From Comamonas kerstersii (lineage in GTDB: Bacteria; Pseudomonadota; Gammaproteobacteria; Burkholderiales; Burkholderiaceae_C): a DNA stretch of 64,000 bases. The position numbers and the translations under genes are program-made. The notes beneath the pieces are model-generated. The model was not told where the DNA came from. It was given only the letters and a program-made list of their open reading frames with translations, and did no database searches. Positions 53,778 to 63,561 of the stretch are shown here, one piece after another. The stretch lies in contig NZ_VZOT01000001.1 of NCBI RefSeq assembly GCF_008801935.1, forward strand, positions 586,733-650,732, in the 5' to 3' direction. How positions within the stretch are numbered: position 1 is the stretch's first letter; every line of letters begins with the position of its first letter.

Positions 53778-55028
53778 TTATGCGTAGGCCAGACCAGACG
53801 CCACGCCACCGAACAGGTCACCGGCGACCTGTGGCGTGGTCGGGAAAGCCTGCTGCAGCGCATCACGCAGCGTCTGCAGGGCCGACGAACCACCGGTCAG
53901 ATACAGCGCCGTAATCTGCTCCTTGCGCAGACCGGCCTTGTTCACGCATTCCTGCGCGCACTTGACCACCTCAGCCAGCAGGGCCTGCAGGTGCTGCTCC
54001 AGCCCTTCAGGCGTAATTTGCGCAGCCAGACCACTTTCCACCCAGCCCAGGTCCAGCTGCGCAGTCGCTGCCGTGCTGGATGCCGTGATCTTGCCCTGCT
54101 CCACGGCATCGGCCAGGCGGTGGCCAGCTTGTTCTTCGAGTACCCGCATCAGGCGGGCATGCAGATGGCGGTCGCTGTAGTCGCTGCGCAGTGCCTCGGC
54201 CTCACGCAGTGCCTTGGCGGTATAGAGCCACTGAATCAGGTGCCAGGTGGACAGGTCATAGAACACGCGGCTGGGCACTTCGCGGCCGCTGGGGCCGTGG
54301 TGGCCCAGGCCCAGCAGAGGCTGCACTTCGGCAACGTTGAGCTTGTGGTCAAAGTCCGTACCGCCAATGTGCACGCCCGTGGTGGCGAGGATGTCCTGCG
54401 TACGGTCCCGTTTGCCTGCGTGCTGCGGGCCCAGGCGCACCACGGTGAAGTCCGACGTACCGCCGCCAATGTCCACCACCAGAATGCAGGCCTCTTCGCT
54501 CAGGCGCTGCTCATAGTCCAGCGCTGCCGCAATGGGCTCCAGCTGGAAAGCCACTTCCTGGAAACCTGCTGTGTGCGCCGCCGCTTCCAGCGAAGCCTGT
54601 GCCTGCGCATCACGCTCAGGGTTGCCATCCACAAAGTGCACGGGGCGGCCCAGCACCACACGCTCGGGCATGCCGCCCATGTGCTGCTGCGCCTGCTCAG
54701 CCATGTGCTTGAGGAAGATGGCAATGATGTCCTGGTAACTCACCAGCTGGCCGTGCACTGCCGTCTTGTCCTGCAGCAGGCTGCTGCCTAGCAGGCTTTT
54801 GAGAGAGCGCATCAGGCGGCCTTCTTCGCCCGCCAGGTATTGCTTCATCGCATCACGGCCGTAGTGCGTGCTGTGGTCTTCGTAGTGAAAGAACAGCGCC
54901 GTGGGCATGGCCGCTGCCTTGCCTTCCAGCGGCACCAGCTGTGCGCTCTGCCCGGCGGTGCGCCATGCCATGGCGGAGTTGGAAGTACCAAAGTCAATAC
55001 CCAGCGTGGTGTGCGGAAGAATGTGCAT
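53778..55028 (-). CDS. Hsp70-family ATPase (YegD-like)
   Basis: 416 residues, shorter than DnaK because it holds essentially the actin-like nucleotide-binding domain only. The phosphate-1 motif is TLGIDFGTSNSAMAW, followed by RVVLGRPVHFVD, ILVVDIGGGTSDFTVVRLG (phosphate 2) and ALYLTGGSSALQTLRDALQ (adenosine region). There is no substrate-binding domain, as in YegD. The start is ATG 55028 (MHILPHTTLG); the longer frame is not needed. Its function is uncertain. Confidence 0.88.
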   Translation of the reverse strand: MHILPHTTLGIDFGTSNSAMAWRTAGQSAQLVPLEGKAAAMPTALFFHYEDHSTHYGRDAMKQYLAGEEGRLMRSLKSLLGSSLLQDKTAVHGQLVSYQDIIAIFLKHMAEQAQQHMGGMPERVVLGRPVHFVDGNPERDAQAQASLEAAAHTAGFQEVAFQLEPIAAALDYEQRLSEEACILVVDIGGGTSDFTVVRLGPQHAGKRDRTQDILATTGVHIGGTDFDHKLNVAEVQPLLGLGHHGPSGREVPSRVFYDLSTWHLIQWLYTAKALREAEALRSDYSDRHLHARLMRVLEEQAGHRLADAVEQGKITASSTAATAQLDLGWVESGLAAQITPEGLEQHLQALLAEVVKCAQECVNKAGLRKEQITALYLTGGSSALQTLRDALQQAFPTTPQVAGDLFGGVASGLAYA

Positions 55029-55067
55029 GCAAGAAGTCCAGAGAGGGCAGCCCTCTATCAAAACAAG

Positions 55068-55150
55068 AGCTGCCAGCGCTGATAAAACAAGCTTTTAAGA
55101 TACTTTTCTCTTTAAAAGCAAGTGTTTATCAGCGCTGGCAGCTATTTTTC
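55068..55150. terminator. Nested-hairpin repeat copy upstream of the Hsp70 gene
   Basis: Perfect 19-base outer arms start at 55068 (AGCTGCCAGCGCTGATAAA) and at 55125, and an inner hairpin GCTTTTAA/TTAAAAGC lies at 55091-55119. A T-run follows. It lies 5' of the minus-strand Hsp70 gene and 3' of nothing obvious on the plus strand. Confidence 0.75.
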
Positions 55151-55343
55151 TGATACTGCCTGATCAAACAAAGGGGCGCTATTGTGGCAGCTTGGGGAAA
55201 GCCTTGCTGGTCTTTCAGCATGCGCATACCAGCAGAAAGCTACCCTGCGAAACTCGACTTCACTCCTACATCGCGACGCTTGTGCATGCGTGGGGAAGGC
55301 AGTGGCTATGCTGTCTGCTTTCGGCCAGGAGCTGCCATTGAAG

Positions 55344-56015
55344 CTACAGAGCTACGCCCACTTCACTTGCCATTCCTGCTTGTTCCCATTCAGGTACACC
55401 ACCAACCAAGCGCTGTGCCTTGAAGCCTTCACTGAGCAATAGCTCGACCGCTTGGGTGGAAGATATGCAGTAGGGGTCACGGCAATAGGCCACGATGTCC
55501 GTCCTCGGCAGTTGCTTCATTTGCACCTGGAGCTGCGCCATGGGAATGTTGATTGCGCCCGGAATGTGCGCCTGTGCAAACTCTGATTCAGGACGGACAT
55601 CAATCAAGGTGATGTTCTGTTCGCCCATTCTTCGCCGCAGCTCTGTGACTGTGATGCCTTCCAGTTTGAGAGGTTGAAAGTCCTGTGACAGTGCTCTGTG
55701 CAGCTCACTGCGCTGGAACTCAGCGTAGTTGCGCAACGCAGCGAGAACCTCCGTCAGTGGACCTTGGCCAAGTCGATAGAGCATCTGCTTGCCTTGTCTG
55801 CGAGCTGTGACGAAGCCTGCTCGTTTCAAGGTCTGCAAATGTTGTGAGGTGTTGGCAATACTTAGGTGGGAAAGCTCGGCAAGCCGTTCCACCGCCATCT
55901 CCCCATTCGACAGTTGTTCCAGAAGCGCCAAGCGCTGTGGGTTGCCTAGAGTCTTTGCAATGTCGGCGTATTGGGCCAAAACACTTGGCCCGGTGGGTGA
56001 TGCTTGAACTTCCAT
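55344..56015 (-). CDS. ArsR-family regulator fused to a rhodanese domain
   Basis: 223 residues. The N-terminal winged helix (about 10-95) reads KTLGNPQRLALLEQLSNGEM, AELSHLSIANTSQHLQTLKRAGFVTARRQGKQMLY. The C-terminal rhodanese domain (about 120-215) has ITLIDVRPESEFAQAHIPGAINIPM and the active-site loop YCRDPYCISSTQAVELL, where Cys of CRDPYC is the persulfide site. Such fusions sense sulfide, persulfide or metalloids. A 20-bp palindrome lies just upstream and a small membrane protein is divergent. Confidence 0.9.
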   Translation of the reverse strand: MEVQASPTGPSVLAQYADIAKTLGNPQRLALLEQLSNGEMAVERLAELSHLSIANTSQHLQTLKRAGFVTARRQGKQMLYRLGQGPLTEVLAALRNYAEFQRSELHRALSQDFQPLKLEGITVTELRRRMGEQNITLIDVRPESEFAQAHIPGAINIPMAQLQVQMKQLPRTDIVAYCRDPYCISSTQAVELLLSEGFKAQRLVGGVPEWEQAGMASEVGVAL

Positions 56016-56041
56016 AGGGCAAAGATACCATTTGCACTATC

Positions 56042-56061
56042 ATTCAATTGTTTAATTGAAT
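56042..56061. promoter_or_regulatory. Perfect palindromic operator between divergent genes
   Basis: ATTCAATTGTTTAATTGAAT has perfect 8-bp arms with a 4-base centre, in the 73-bp gap between the ArsR-rhodanese gene and the membrane gene. Size and AT-richness fit an ArsR-family operator controlling both. Confidence 0.75.
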
Positions 56062-56088
56062 GTATAACCTGTTGGAGAAGGTTTCGAT

Positions 56089-56469
56089 ATGGAAATCGTT
56101 TGGAGCAATAGCGCTGCTGCGCTGTGGATGTGCGTGGTTATAGCGGTAGCGGCTGCCAGCATTTCCTACACCATCACCATGACGGAGTTGTTCGCGCCAG
56201 TCAGAGCATGGACTCAGAAGCTAGGGCACATGATTGGCTACTTGTTCACCTGCTTCTACTGCATGAGCCATTGGGTGGTGATTGCTGCGGTGCTGATTTA
56301 CCAACCTCGACTCATTCAAAGTGGTTCGTTGGTCTGCGACCTTATTGTTTCAACCTTCTTCACCATTACGATTTCGGCATTGGCTTGTGGCTTATTGTTC
56401 AGAGTTTTCTTGACGGCCATGGCCATGAAGCTCAAGCAAAAGGAAATGGCTGAAGCCATGTCCAAGTGA
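56089..56469 (+). CDS. Small DUF1360-like membrane protein
   Basis: 126 residues with about three membrane segments (about 10-30, 48-72, 83-112). The FTCFYCMSHWVV segment carries a C-x-x-C pair followed by Trp, which resembles the CxxC-W motif of DUF1360. It starts at ATG 56089 with GGAGAAGG upstream and is divergent from an ArsR-rhodanese regulator, so it is probably its target. A role in transport or thiol chemistry is inference. Confidence 0.75.
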   Translation: MEIVWSNSAAALWMCVVIAVAAASISYTITMTELFAPVRAWTQKLGHMIGYLFTCFYCMSHWVVIAAVLIYQPRLIQSGSLVCDLIVSTFFTITISALACGLLFRVFLTAMAMKLKQKEMAEAMSK

Positions 56470-56472
56470 AAA

Positions 56473-56498
56473 TAAAGCCACTTTCGAGTGGCTTTTTT
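56473..56498. terminator. Rho-independent terminator
   Basis: The arms AGCCACT and AGTGGCT are followed by a run of T directly after the small membrane protein gene. Confidence 0.85.
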
Positions 56499-56624
56499 CT
56501 TGGTGCTCACACATCCAAGTGTCCGCTATGGGTCGAGAGCAGGCTTTCAAACAGAGCGATGCTGCTTGCTACCACCCCGCGCGCGCAAGCGTCGCGCGTG
56601 ATCAAAATAAAAAATCAAATTTCC

Positions 56625-56755
56625 GGCGGCTGTCTGAGCGGAACGACGAAGGAGTGCAGCGAGTTCCGCCGGACAGCCGTCGGCAGACGCGCTTTTTGGT
56701 CACTTTTTGTCGCGCACAAAAAGTGACTCGCCTGCCGGGGCGAGACCCGGCCCTC
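56625..56755. repeat. Dispersed repeat B, copy 2, with adjacent stem-loop
   Basis: Complementary CGGCTGTC/GACAGCCG arms and CGGAAC/GTTCCG form one stem-loop, and CACTTTTTGTCGCGCACAAA pairs with the following GTG to form another. The block at 56701-56755 matches 20833-20885. The rest of 56470-56862 is non-coding, with a terminator on each side. Confidence 0.7.
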
Positions 56756-56786
56756 CCCTCAAACACATCACCGCCACCTCAAATAA

Positions 56787-56823
56787 CAAAAGCCACCCCA
56801 GCACAACAGCCAGGGTGGCTTTT
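56787..56823. terminator. Hairpin terminator after the RND operon
   Basis: The arms AAAGCCACCC and GGGTGGCTTT flank a 15-base loop, with A- and T-runs. It would end the minus-strand efflux operon. Confidence 0.8.
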
Positions 56824-56862
56824 TCTATCCAGCCGCTGAAAAGCACTTTTCAGCCCAGCGCA

Positions 56863-58272
56863 TTACTGGGCTGACGCTGCCTCCAGCATGCCCCCACCCA
56901 GCGCCTTGAACAGATTGACCTCGCTGATGGCCTGCTGCAAAGCGGTTTGCACCACGCCCAGCTCGGCATTGAGCAGGCTGCGCTGGGCATCCAGCACGGT
57001 CAGATAGGCTTCCACGCCGTTGTCATAGCGCAGCTGGGCCAGGTCCAGGTACTTGCCAGAGGTTTGCAGCAGGTGCTGGTTGGCCTGCAGCTGCGTGCCA
57101 AAGGTTTTGCGGGCGGCCAGGCCATCTGCCACTTCGCGGAAGGCGGTCTGGATGGCTTTTTCGTACTGCGCCACACGCATGTCTTTTTGCAGCGTGGCGT
57201 AGTCGAGGTTGGCCTTCAGGCGGCCGCCGCTGAACAGCGGAATATTGATCTGGGGCGCAAAGCTCCAGGCGCCCGAGCCGCCCTTGAACAGGCCGGACAG
57301 ATCGCTGCTGGCCGTGCCCGCACTCGCGGTGAGCGAGATGCTGGGGAAGAAGGCCGCACGCGCCGCGCCGATGTTGGCGTTGGCGGCCTTGAGCTGCTGC
57401 TCGGCTGCCAGAATGTCCGGGCGCTGCGCCAGCACCTGCGAAGGCAGGCCCACGGGCAGTGCCGCAAACTGCCAGCGCTGCGGTGCCACGCGCGCATTGA
57501 GCACGGAAGCGGGCAGTTCGGCCCCCACCAGTGCCTGCAGGGCGTTCAGGTCCTGCTCCACGGCACGCTGCATCTGGGCGTGCTGGGCACGGGCGCTGTC
57601 CACGGCGGTCTGGGCCTGGTGCAGCTGCAGGTCGGAGGCAATGCCGTTTTCCACCTGCACCGCAATCAGCGCCAGCGCATCTTCATTGGCCTTGACGGTG
57701 CGGGTCAGCACATCCAGCATCTGCTGGTTGGCCTGCCAGCTCATCCAGGCGCTGGCCGTTGCAGCGACCAGGCTCAGCTCGGTGGCCTTGCGCGTGCTTT
57801 CCATGGCCAGGTAGTTCTGCAGGGCCTGCTCGTTGAGCGACTTCACGCGGCCAAACAGGTCCAGCTCATAGGCGGCCACGCCCAGCCCCACGGTGTAGGT
57901 GCTGGAGATGACGGCATCTGGCGCGCCAGCCACATCGGCAGGCACACGCTGGCGCGAGCCTGCGGCCTGTGCACCGATGGCAGGCGTGCTCTCGGCTTTC
58001 TGAATGCGGTAGAGCGCCTGAAAAGCTTCCACATTCAGCACGGCAGCGCGCAGGTCGCGGTTGTTGGACAGCGTGAGGGCAATGACTTCGCGCAGCTCAG
58101 GGTTGGCAAAGAACTGCTGCCACTGCACGGCGGCGGCTTCGCTGCCTTGCGCCTGTGCGCTGGGCCAGGTGGCGGCCACGGGGGCGGCCGGGGTTTCATA
58201 CTTGGGGGCCATGGAGCAGGCGCTCAACAGCCCCGCCAGCGCCAGAGCGCCGGTCAGGGTGTGCAATTTCAT
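56863..58272 (-). CDS. RND efflux outer-membrane channel lipoprotein (OprM/NodT family)
   Basis: 469 residues. The lipobox LAGLLSAC gives lipid cysteine 19. The two OEP repeats contain the typical helices ([66 protein letters not shown]). It is the outer channel of a tripartite drug or solvent pump. Its ATG overlaps the stop of the pump gene by four bases. Confidence 0.92.
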   Translation of the reverse strand: MKLHTLTGALALAGLLSACSMAPKYETPAAPVAATWPSAQAQGSEAAAVQWQQFFANPELREVIALTLSNNRDLRAAVLNVEAFQALYRIQKAESTPAIGAQAAGSRQRVPADVAGAPDAVISSTYTVGLGVAAYELDLFGRVKSLNEQALQNYLAMESTRKATELSLVAATASAWMSWQANQQMLDVLTRTVKANEDALALIAVQVENGIASDLQLHQAQTAVDSARAQHAQMQRAVEQDLNALQALVGAELPASVLNARVAPQRWQFAALPVGLPSQVLAQRPDILAAEQQLKAANANIGAARAAFFPSISLTASAGTASSDLSGLFKGGSGAWSFAPQINIPLFSGGRLKANLDYATLQKDMRVAQYEKAIQTAFREVADGLAARKTFGTQLQANQHLLQTSGKYLDLAQLRYDNGVEAYLTVLDAQRSLLNAELGVVQTALQQAISEVNLFKALGGGMLEAASAQ

Positions 58273-61200
58273 GCGTTTTTCTCCTCTGCTTCCGCAGCAG
58301 GTGTGCGCTTGCCAAAGCGTTCGGTGATATGACCAATCACGTAGAAGAACAGGGGCACAAAGAAGATGGCGAGAAAGGTACCCGCCAGGGTGCCGCCCAC
58401 CACGCTGGTGCCGATGGAGTGCTGGCTGCCGCTGGATGCGCCCGTGGCAATGGCCAGAGGCACCACACCCAGCACAAAGGCCATGGAGGTCATGATGATG
58501 GGGCGCAGACGCAGGCGTGCAGCTTCCACGGCAGCGCGCATCAGCGGCTTGCCTTCGCGATGCAGCTCGCGTGCGAACTCCACGATCAAAATGGCGTTCT
58601 TGGCCGCCAGACCCACGGTGGTAATCATGCCGATCTGGAAGAACACGTCATTGGTCAGACCACGGCTCAGTGTGGCCAGCACAGCACCCAGAATACCCAG
58701 GGGCACCACCAGCATCACCGAGAACGGGATCGCCCAGCTTTCGTACAAGGCTGCCAGACACAGGAACACCATGAGCATGGACAGGGCCATGATCCAGGCG
58801 CTCTGGTTGCCCGCCTTGATTTCTTCATACGACAGGCCAGACCAGACCAGGTCCACACCCGGTGGCAGCTGCTGGGCCAGACCTTCGACCACGGCCATGG
58901 CTTCACCCGTGCTCACGCCGGGGGCTGTGCCACCGACGATCTGCACGGCAGGCACGCCGTTAAAGCGCTCCAGCTTGGCGGGGCCGTAGACCCACTTGCC
59001 GGTCGCAAAGGCGCTGAAAGGCACCATCTTGCCGGCGTCATTGCGCACATACCACTTGGCGAAATCGTCCGGACCCACGCGCGATTCCGCCTTGCCTTGC
59101 AGGAAGACCTTCTTCACGCGGCCACGGTCGATAAAGTCATTGATATAGGCCGAGCCCCAGGCAATCGACATGGTGGAGTTGATGTCCGCCAGATTCAGAC
59201 CCAGCGCACGCGCCTTTTCCTCGTCGATTTCAATCTGGAACTGTGGCTCGTCAGACAGACCGTTGGGGCGCACCATGGCCAGCTGTGGCGTCTGCGCCGC
59301 CATGCCCAGCATCTGGTTGCGCGCCTGCATCAGCACTTCGTGGCCCACGCCACCGTTGTCCTGCAGGTAGAAGTCAAAGCCTGTGGCATTGCCCAGTTCG
59401 ATGATGGCTGGCGGCATGATGGGCACGATCATGGCGTCATTGATCTGGCTGACAAAGCCCCAGGTGCGGCCATACAGCGCCTTGAGGTGCTGATCAGGGC
59501 GCTTGCGCTGCTCAAAGGGCTTGAGCTCCACGAACAGCAGACCAGAGTTCTGACCGCGACCGGCAAAGTTGAAGCCGTTCACCGACATCACGCCGTTGAC
59601 CGTGTCCTTTTCGTTTTCCAGCAGGTGGTTCACCACCTTCTGCAGCACCTGCTCGGTACGGGCGGCCGAGGCATTGGGTGGCAGCTGTACCTGCACCATC
59701 ATCGTGCCCTGGTCTTCTTCGGGCAAGAAGGCGGTGGGGATGCGCGCGAACAGCACCGCCAGTGCCACCAGCAGCAGCGCGTAGATCAGCAGGAAGAGCT
59801 TGTTGCGCTTCAAGATGCCTTCCACGCCCACGGCATAGCCGCTGGCACCGGCGTTGAACACGCGGTTGAACCACGCAAAGAACGCGGCAGGCTTCTTGCC
59901 GGGTACGGGTGCCTTCAGAATCGTCGCGCACAGGGCGGGCGTGAAGATCAGCGCCACCAGTACGGACAGGGTCATGGCAGCCGCAATGGTCACGGCAAAC
60001 TGGCGGTAGATCACGCCGGTGGAGCCATCCATGAAGGCCATGGGCACAAACACGGCAGAGATCACCAGACCGATACCGACCAGCGCACCGGAGATCTGGC
60101 CCATGGACTTGATGGTGGCTTCCTTGGGCGAGAGATGCTCTTCGTGCATCAGACGCTCCACGTTTTCCACCACCACAATCGCGTCGTCCACCAGCAGACC
60201 AATTGCCAGCACCATGGCAAACATGGTCAGCAGGTTGATGGTGAAGCCCGCTGCCAGCAGGATGCCGAACGTACCCAGCAGCACCACAGGCACGGCCAGC
60301 GTAGGCACCAGCGTGGCACGGATGCTCTGCAGGAACAGCAGCATCACCAGAAACACCAGCACGATGGCTTCAAACAGGGTGTGGACCACCGAGTCGATGG
60401 ACACCTGCACCACGGGCGAGGTGTCGTAGGGGAAGACCACCTTCACCCCGGGCGGGAAGTTGGGTTCCAGCTTGGCAATGGTGGCGCGCACGGCCTTGAC
60501 CGCATCCAGCACATTGCCGCCGGTGGTCAGTCGCAAAGCCAGTGCCGACGAAGGCTTGCCGTCAAACTTGCTGGAAATGGCGGTGAACTGGCCACCCAGC
60601 TGCACATCGGCCACGTCCTTGAGGCGCACCTGGGCACCATTGGGCTTGACCTTGAGCATGATTTCGCGGAACTCTTCCGCCGTCTTCATGCGGGTCTTGC
60701 CCAGCACGGTGGCCTGCAGCTGCACCTTGTCATTGATGGTGGGCAGACCGCCGAGCTGCCCGGCAGACACCTGCACGTTCTGGCTCTTGACGGCAGCAAT
60801 CACATCCGAAGGCGTGAGCTGGTGGGCGTTGAGCTTGGCAGGGTCCAGCCAGATGCGCATGGCATACGGTGCACCAAACAGCGTGAAGTCACCCACGCCC
60901 TCGGTACGCGAGATGGGGTCCTGCAGGTTGGTGGCAATGTAGTCCGCCAGGTCGGCCGAACTCATGGAGCCGTCTTCCGACACCAGGCCCACCACCAGCA
61001 TGAAGTTCATCTGGTACTTGGCCACGCGGATGCCCTGCTGCTGCACTTCCTGCGGCAGCATGGGGGTGGCGAGGTTGAGCTTGTTCTGCACCTGCACCTG
61101 GGCGATGTCAGGGTCCGTGCCTTGCTCGAAGGTCACGACGATCTGCATGGAGCCATCCGACTCCGAAGCCGAGGTGATGTAGCGCAGGCCATCGAGGCCG

Positions 61201-61409
61201 TTGAGCTGCTGCTCGATCACCTGCACCACGGTGTCCTGCACGGCCTGTGCAGAAGCGCCGGGGTAGGTCACCGAAATCGAGATCGCGGGTGGTGCCACAT
61301 TGGGGTACTGGTTGATGGGCAGGCCCTTGATGGCCAGCACACCCGCCAGCATGACCACAATGGCCACGACCCACGCAAAAATGGGGCGGTTGATAAAGAA
61401 CTTGGACAT
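58269..61409 (-). CDS. RND efflux inner-membrane pump (HAE1 family, AcrB/MexB/TtgB type)
   Basis: 1046 residues, with twelve membrane segments and two large periplasmic loops. It starts [20 protein letters not shown], the canonical HAE1 N-terminus. Proton-relay Asp-Asp is seen in [18 protein letters not shown], and the C-terminal half has [23 protein letters not shown]. The size equals AcrB/MexB. It should expel hydrophobic drugs, solvents or bile-like compounds. Confidence 0.95.
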   Translation of the reverse strand: MSKFFINRPIFAWVVAIVVMLAGVLAIKGLPINQYPNVAPPAISISVTYPGASAQAVQDTVVQVIEQQLNGLDGLRYITSASESDGSMQIVVTFEQGTDPDIAQVQVQNKLNLATPMLPQEVQQQGIRVAKYQMNFMLVVGLVSEDGSMSSADLADYIATNLQDPISRTEGVGDFTLFGAPYAMRIWLDPAKLNAHQLTPSDVIAAVKSQNVQVSAGQLGGLPTINDKVQLQATVLGKTRMKTAEEFREIMLKVKPNGAQVRLKDVADVQLGGQFTAISSKFDGKPSSALALRLTTGGNVLDAVKAVRATIAKLEPNFPPGVKVVFPYDTSPVVQVSIDSVVHTLFEAIVLVFLVMLLFLQSIRATLVPTLAVPVVLLGTFGILLAAGFTINLLTMFAMVLAIGLLVDDAIVVVENVERLMHEEHLSPKEATIKSMGQISGALVGIGLVISAVFVPMAFMDGSTGVIYRQFAVTIAAAMTLSVLVALIFTPALCATILKAPVPGKKPAAFFAWFNRVFNAGASGYAVGVEGILKRNKLFLLIYALLLVALAVLFARIPTAFLPEEDQGTMMVQVQLPPNASAARTEQVLQKVVNHLLENEKDTVNGVMSVNGFNFAGRGQNSGLLFVELKPFEQRKRPDQHLKALYGRTWGFVSQINDAMIVPIMPPAIIELGNATGFDFYLQDNGGVGHEVLMQARNQMLGMAAQTPQLAMVRPNGLSDEPQFQIEIDEEKARALGLNLADINSTMSIAWGSAYINDFIDRGRVKKVFLQGKAESRVGPDDFAKWYVRNDAGKMVPFSAFATGKWVYGPAKLERFNGVPAVQIVGGTAPGVSTGEAMAVVEGLAQQLPPGVDLVWSGLSYEEIKAGNQSAWIMALSMLMVFLCLAALYESWAIPFSVMLVVPLGILGAVLATLSRGLTNDVFFQIGMITTVGLAAKNAILIVEFARELHREGKPLMRAAVEAARLRLRPIIMTSMAFVLGVVPLAIATGASSGSQHSIGTSVVGGTLAGTFLAIFFVPLFFYVIGHITERFGKRTPAAEAEEKNA

Positions 61410-61421
61410 GGCGTGCTTTCC

Positions 61422-62543
61422 TTATGCGCCCTTGCCCACGGCGTACAGGTCGGTCACGATGTCCACATTCGTGGCAGGCACGGGCTGCACGGGCATTTCG
61501 CCGCGCAGTTTCTGCAGGCCTTCGGTAATCACCTTCTCACCGGGTTGCAGACCACCTTCCACCAGCCAGGTATTGCCCACCGAACGGACCGCATTCACAG
61601 GGCGTGGCTTGGCGATGTTGTCTGCCCCCACCACCCAGACCATGGGCTTGCCCTGGGTGTTGCGCCACACGGCCTGCTGGGGCACGAGCAGAGCATCGTC
61701 CCTGGCAGCCGTCTGCACCTGGGCACGCACAAACATGCCGGGGCGCAGCAGGCCATCGGGGTTGGCAAAGGTGGCGCGCAGGGTCACGGAACCTGTGCCC
61801 TCATCCACATGCATTTCCGAAAACTTGAGCGTGCCCTGCACGGGATAGACGCTGCCGTCTTCCAGCAGCAGTCGCACCTGGGCGCTGCCCTTGGCATTCT
61901 CGGCACGCAGGCGCAGGATGTCGGTCATGGACTGCTGCATGTCCACATGGATGGGGTCCAGCTGCTGCACGGTGGCCATGGCCTGGGACTGGCCCACGCT
62001 GACCAAGGCGCCTTCAGTCACATTGGAGCGGCCGATATAGCCGGAGATGGGCGACAGCACCTTGGCATAGACGGTGTCGATGCGTGCCAGCTCGACGTCA
62101 GCCTGGGCATTGCGCCAGGCGCTCATGGCGTCGTCGTACTGCTGCTGGCTGATGGCGTTCTTCTCGCGCAGCACTTCGTAGCGCTTGGCCAGGTTCTCGG
62201 CACTTTGCAGCTGGGCCTGCGCCTTGGCCAGGCGGGCGTTCATGGTGGCGGGGTCAATCTGGTAGAGCGGCTGGCCCTTCTTGACCATGCTGCCTTCTTC
62301 AAACAGACGCTTTTGCACGATGCCGCTGGTCTGGGGTCGCACTTCCGCCACGCGCGAGGCCACGGTACGGCCGGGCAGCTCTGCATCCAGCGACACAGCC
62401 TGTGGCTGCACCTCATACACCCCCACGGCGGCAGGGCCGGGAGCACCGGCCTGCGCACCGGGCTTGTCACCACAGGCAATCAACGTGGCTGCGGCCGCCA
62501 CGGCCAGCGCCGTGCGCACCACGTTTGGAAGCGTCACGCTCAT
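61422..62543 (-). CDS. RND efflux periplasmic adaptor lipoprotein (AcrA/MexA type)
   Basis: 373 residues. The lipobox AATLIAC gives lipid cysteine 24. Lipoyl-like halves (AELPGRTVASRVAEVRPQTSG) and a coiled-coil hairpin (LAKAQAQLQSAENLAKRYEV onward, AISQQQYDDAMSAWRNAQAD) are visible, with the membrane-proximal domain at the end. ATG 62543 (MSVTLPNVVR) is preferred to 62600 because the signal follows it. It is the first gene of the operon adaptor-pump-channel, 12 bases before the pump. Confidence 0.93.
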   Translation of the reverse strand: MSVTLPNVVRTALAVAAAATLIACGDKPGAQAGAPGPAAVGVYEVQPQAVSLDAELPGRTVASRVAEVRPQTSGIVQKRLFEEGSMVKKGQPLYQIDPATMNARLAKAQAQLQSAENLAKRYEVLREKNAISQQQYDDAMSAWRNAQADVELARIDTVYAKVLSPISGYIGRSNVTEGALVSVGQSQAMATVQQLDPIHVDMQQSMTDILRLRAENAKGSAQVRLLLEDGSVYPVQGTLKFSEMHVDEGTGSVTLRATFANPDGLLRPGMFVRAQVQTAARDDALLVPQQAVWRNTQGKPMVWVVGADNIAKPRPVNAVRSVGNTWLVEGGLQPGEKVITEGLQKLRGEMPVQPVPATNVDIVTDLYAVGKGA

Positions 62544-62638
62544 GAATTCACTCTCCTCGCAAAAGCCAGCCCCTGCTGGCACATCAGGGTTAGACGACAA
62601 AAGGACGGTGCGCCTTGCGGTGCATCCGCCCTTTTACC

Positions 62639-62666
62639 TGTATCACATTGCGATTCAGTGTATCAC
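62639..62666. promoter_or_regulatory. Direct repeats in the efflux/IclR intergenic region
   Basis: TGTATCAC occurs at 62639 and again at 62659, exactly 20 bases (about two helical turns) apart, with a weaker GGCATCAC at 62685. This sits between the divergent adaptor gene and the IclR gene and is the likely operator. Confidence 0.6.
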
Positions 62667-62781
62667 TAGACGATCATTTTCGAGGGCATCACCACGGGCA
62701 CAACCCTACGACCACAGAAGGCGATAAGCTCGGTGACTTGCATCCTTTCCCAACCTCTGCACAACTTCGAGATGGCCTGCC

Positions 62782-63561
62782 ATGACCGAAAGCCCCGCTA
62801 TTGATCCCGACGACCGCCAGCAATGTGGCATTCAGGTCATTGCGCGCATGAGCCGCATCATGCGTGTGCTCTCTGCCCACGGCCAGCCCTGCGGCATGAG
62901 TCTGGCTGCGATTGCGGCCGAGGTGGAGCTGCCGCGCTCGACCGTGCAGCGCATCATCAATGCGCTGGTGGTGGAAAACATCGTCGAGCCGGCGGGCAGC
63001 ACCGGCTTTCGCATTGGCCCGGCGCTGGGGCAGATGCTGTACCAGACGCATTCGGACATCGTCCCCGTGCTCAAGCCCTATGCCGAGCAGCTGTCGCTGA
63101 AGCTGCAGGAAACCGTGTGCCTGGTGCGACTGCAGCAGCACCAGCTGCATGTGGTGGATGCCATCGTAGGCGAGCAGGTGCTGCGCGTGGTGCCGCAGCT
63201 GGGCATGGCACCGCCACCGCAGACCACAGCACCCGGCAAGACGCTGCTGGCGCGCATGGATGACGCCTCGGTGCAGGAATGGGTGCGGCAATCAGGCGCG
63301 CCCAACGCCGTGCCGCTGAAGCAGCTGCTGCGTGAGATGGCCCAAATCCGCAGCCAGGGCTTTGCACTGGACTATGACCAGGTGCTGCCTGGCGTGGCGG
63401 GGCTCGCGGTCTCCATTGGCACCTACCGTGGCGCATATTCCATGGCCGTGCTCGCCCCCACGGTGCGCATGCGCGAGAAGCTCGACAGCTTTCAGCGCGA
63501 GCTGTTCACGCTGCGCGATGCCATGGAAAAGCTGCTGGGCAAGCCCAGTCTGCTCGCCTAG
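62782..63561 (+). CDS. IclR-family repressor of the RND operon (TtgV/SrpS-like)
   Basis: 259 residues. The N-terminal winged helix (about 15-75) shows GIQVIARMSRIMRVLSAHGQ and LAAIAAEVELPRSTVQRIINALV. The C-terminal effector domain (about 90-250) has YAEQLSLKLQETVCLVRLQQHQ and PGKTLLARMD, with GTYRGAYSMAVLAPT near the end. The divergent RND pump matches the ttgV-ttgGHI and srpS arrangements in solvent-tolerant Pseudomonas, where an IclR repressor controls the pump. Its TAG stop is part of the CTAG site of a mobile-element insertion. Confidence 0.88.
   Translation: MTESPAIDPDDRQQCGIQVIARMSRIMRVLSAHGQPCGMSLAAIAAEVELPRSTVQRIINALVVENIVEPAGSTGFRIGPALGQMLYQTHSDIVPVLKPYAEQLSLKLQETVCLVRLQQHQLHVVDAIVGEQVLRVVPQLGMAPPPQTTAPGKTLLARMDDASVQEWVRQSGAPNAVPLKQLLREMAQIRSQGFALDYDQVLPGVAGLAVSIGTYRGAYSMAVLAPTVRMREKLDSFQRELFTLRDAMEKLLGKPSLLA

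Noticed and set aside
58155..62669. 1504-codon open frame on the plus strand
   Set aside because: It lies entirely antisense to the three RND efflux genes, has no domain match, and is His/Gln/Arg-rich as expected from the reverse of GC-rich codons. It is a shadow frame despite its length.
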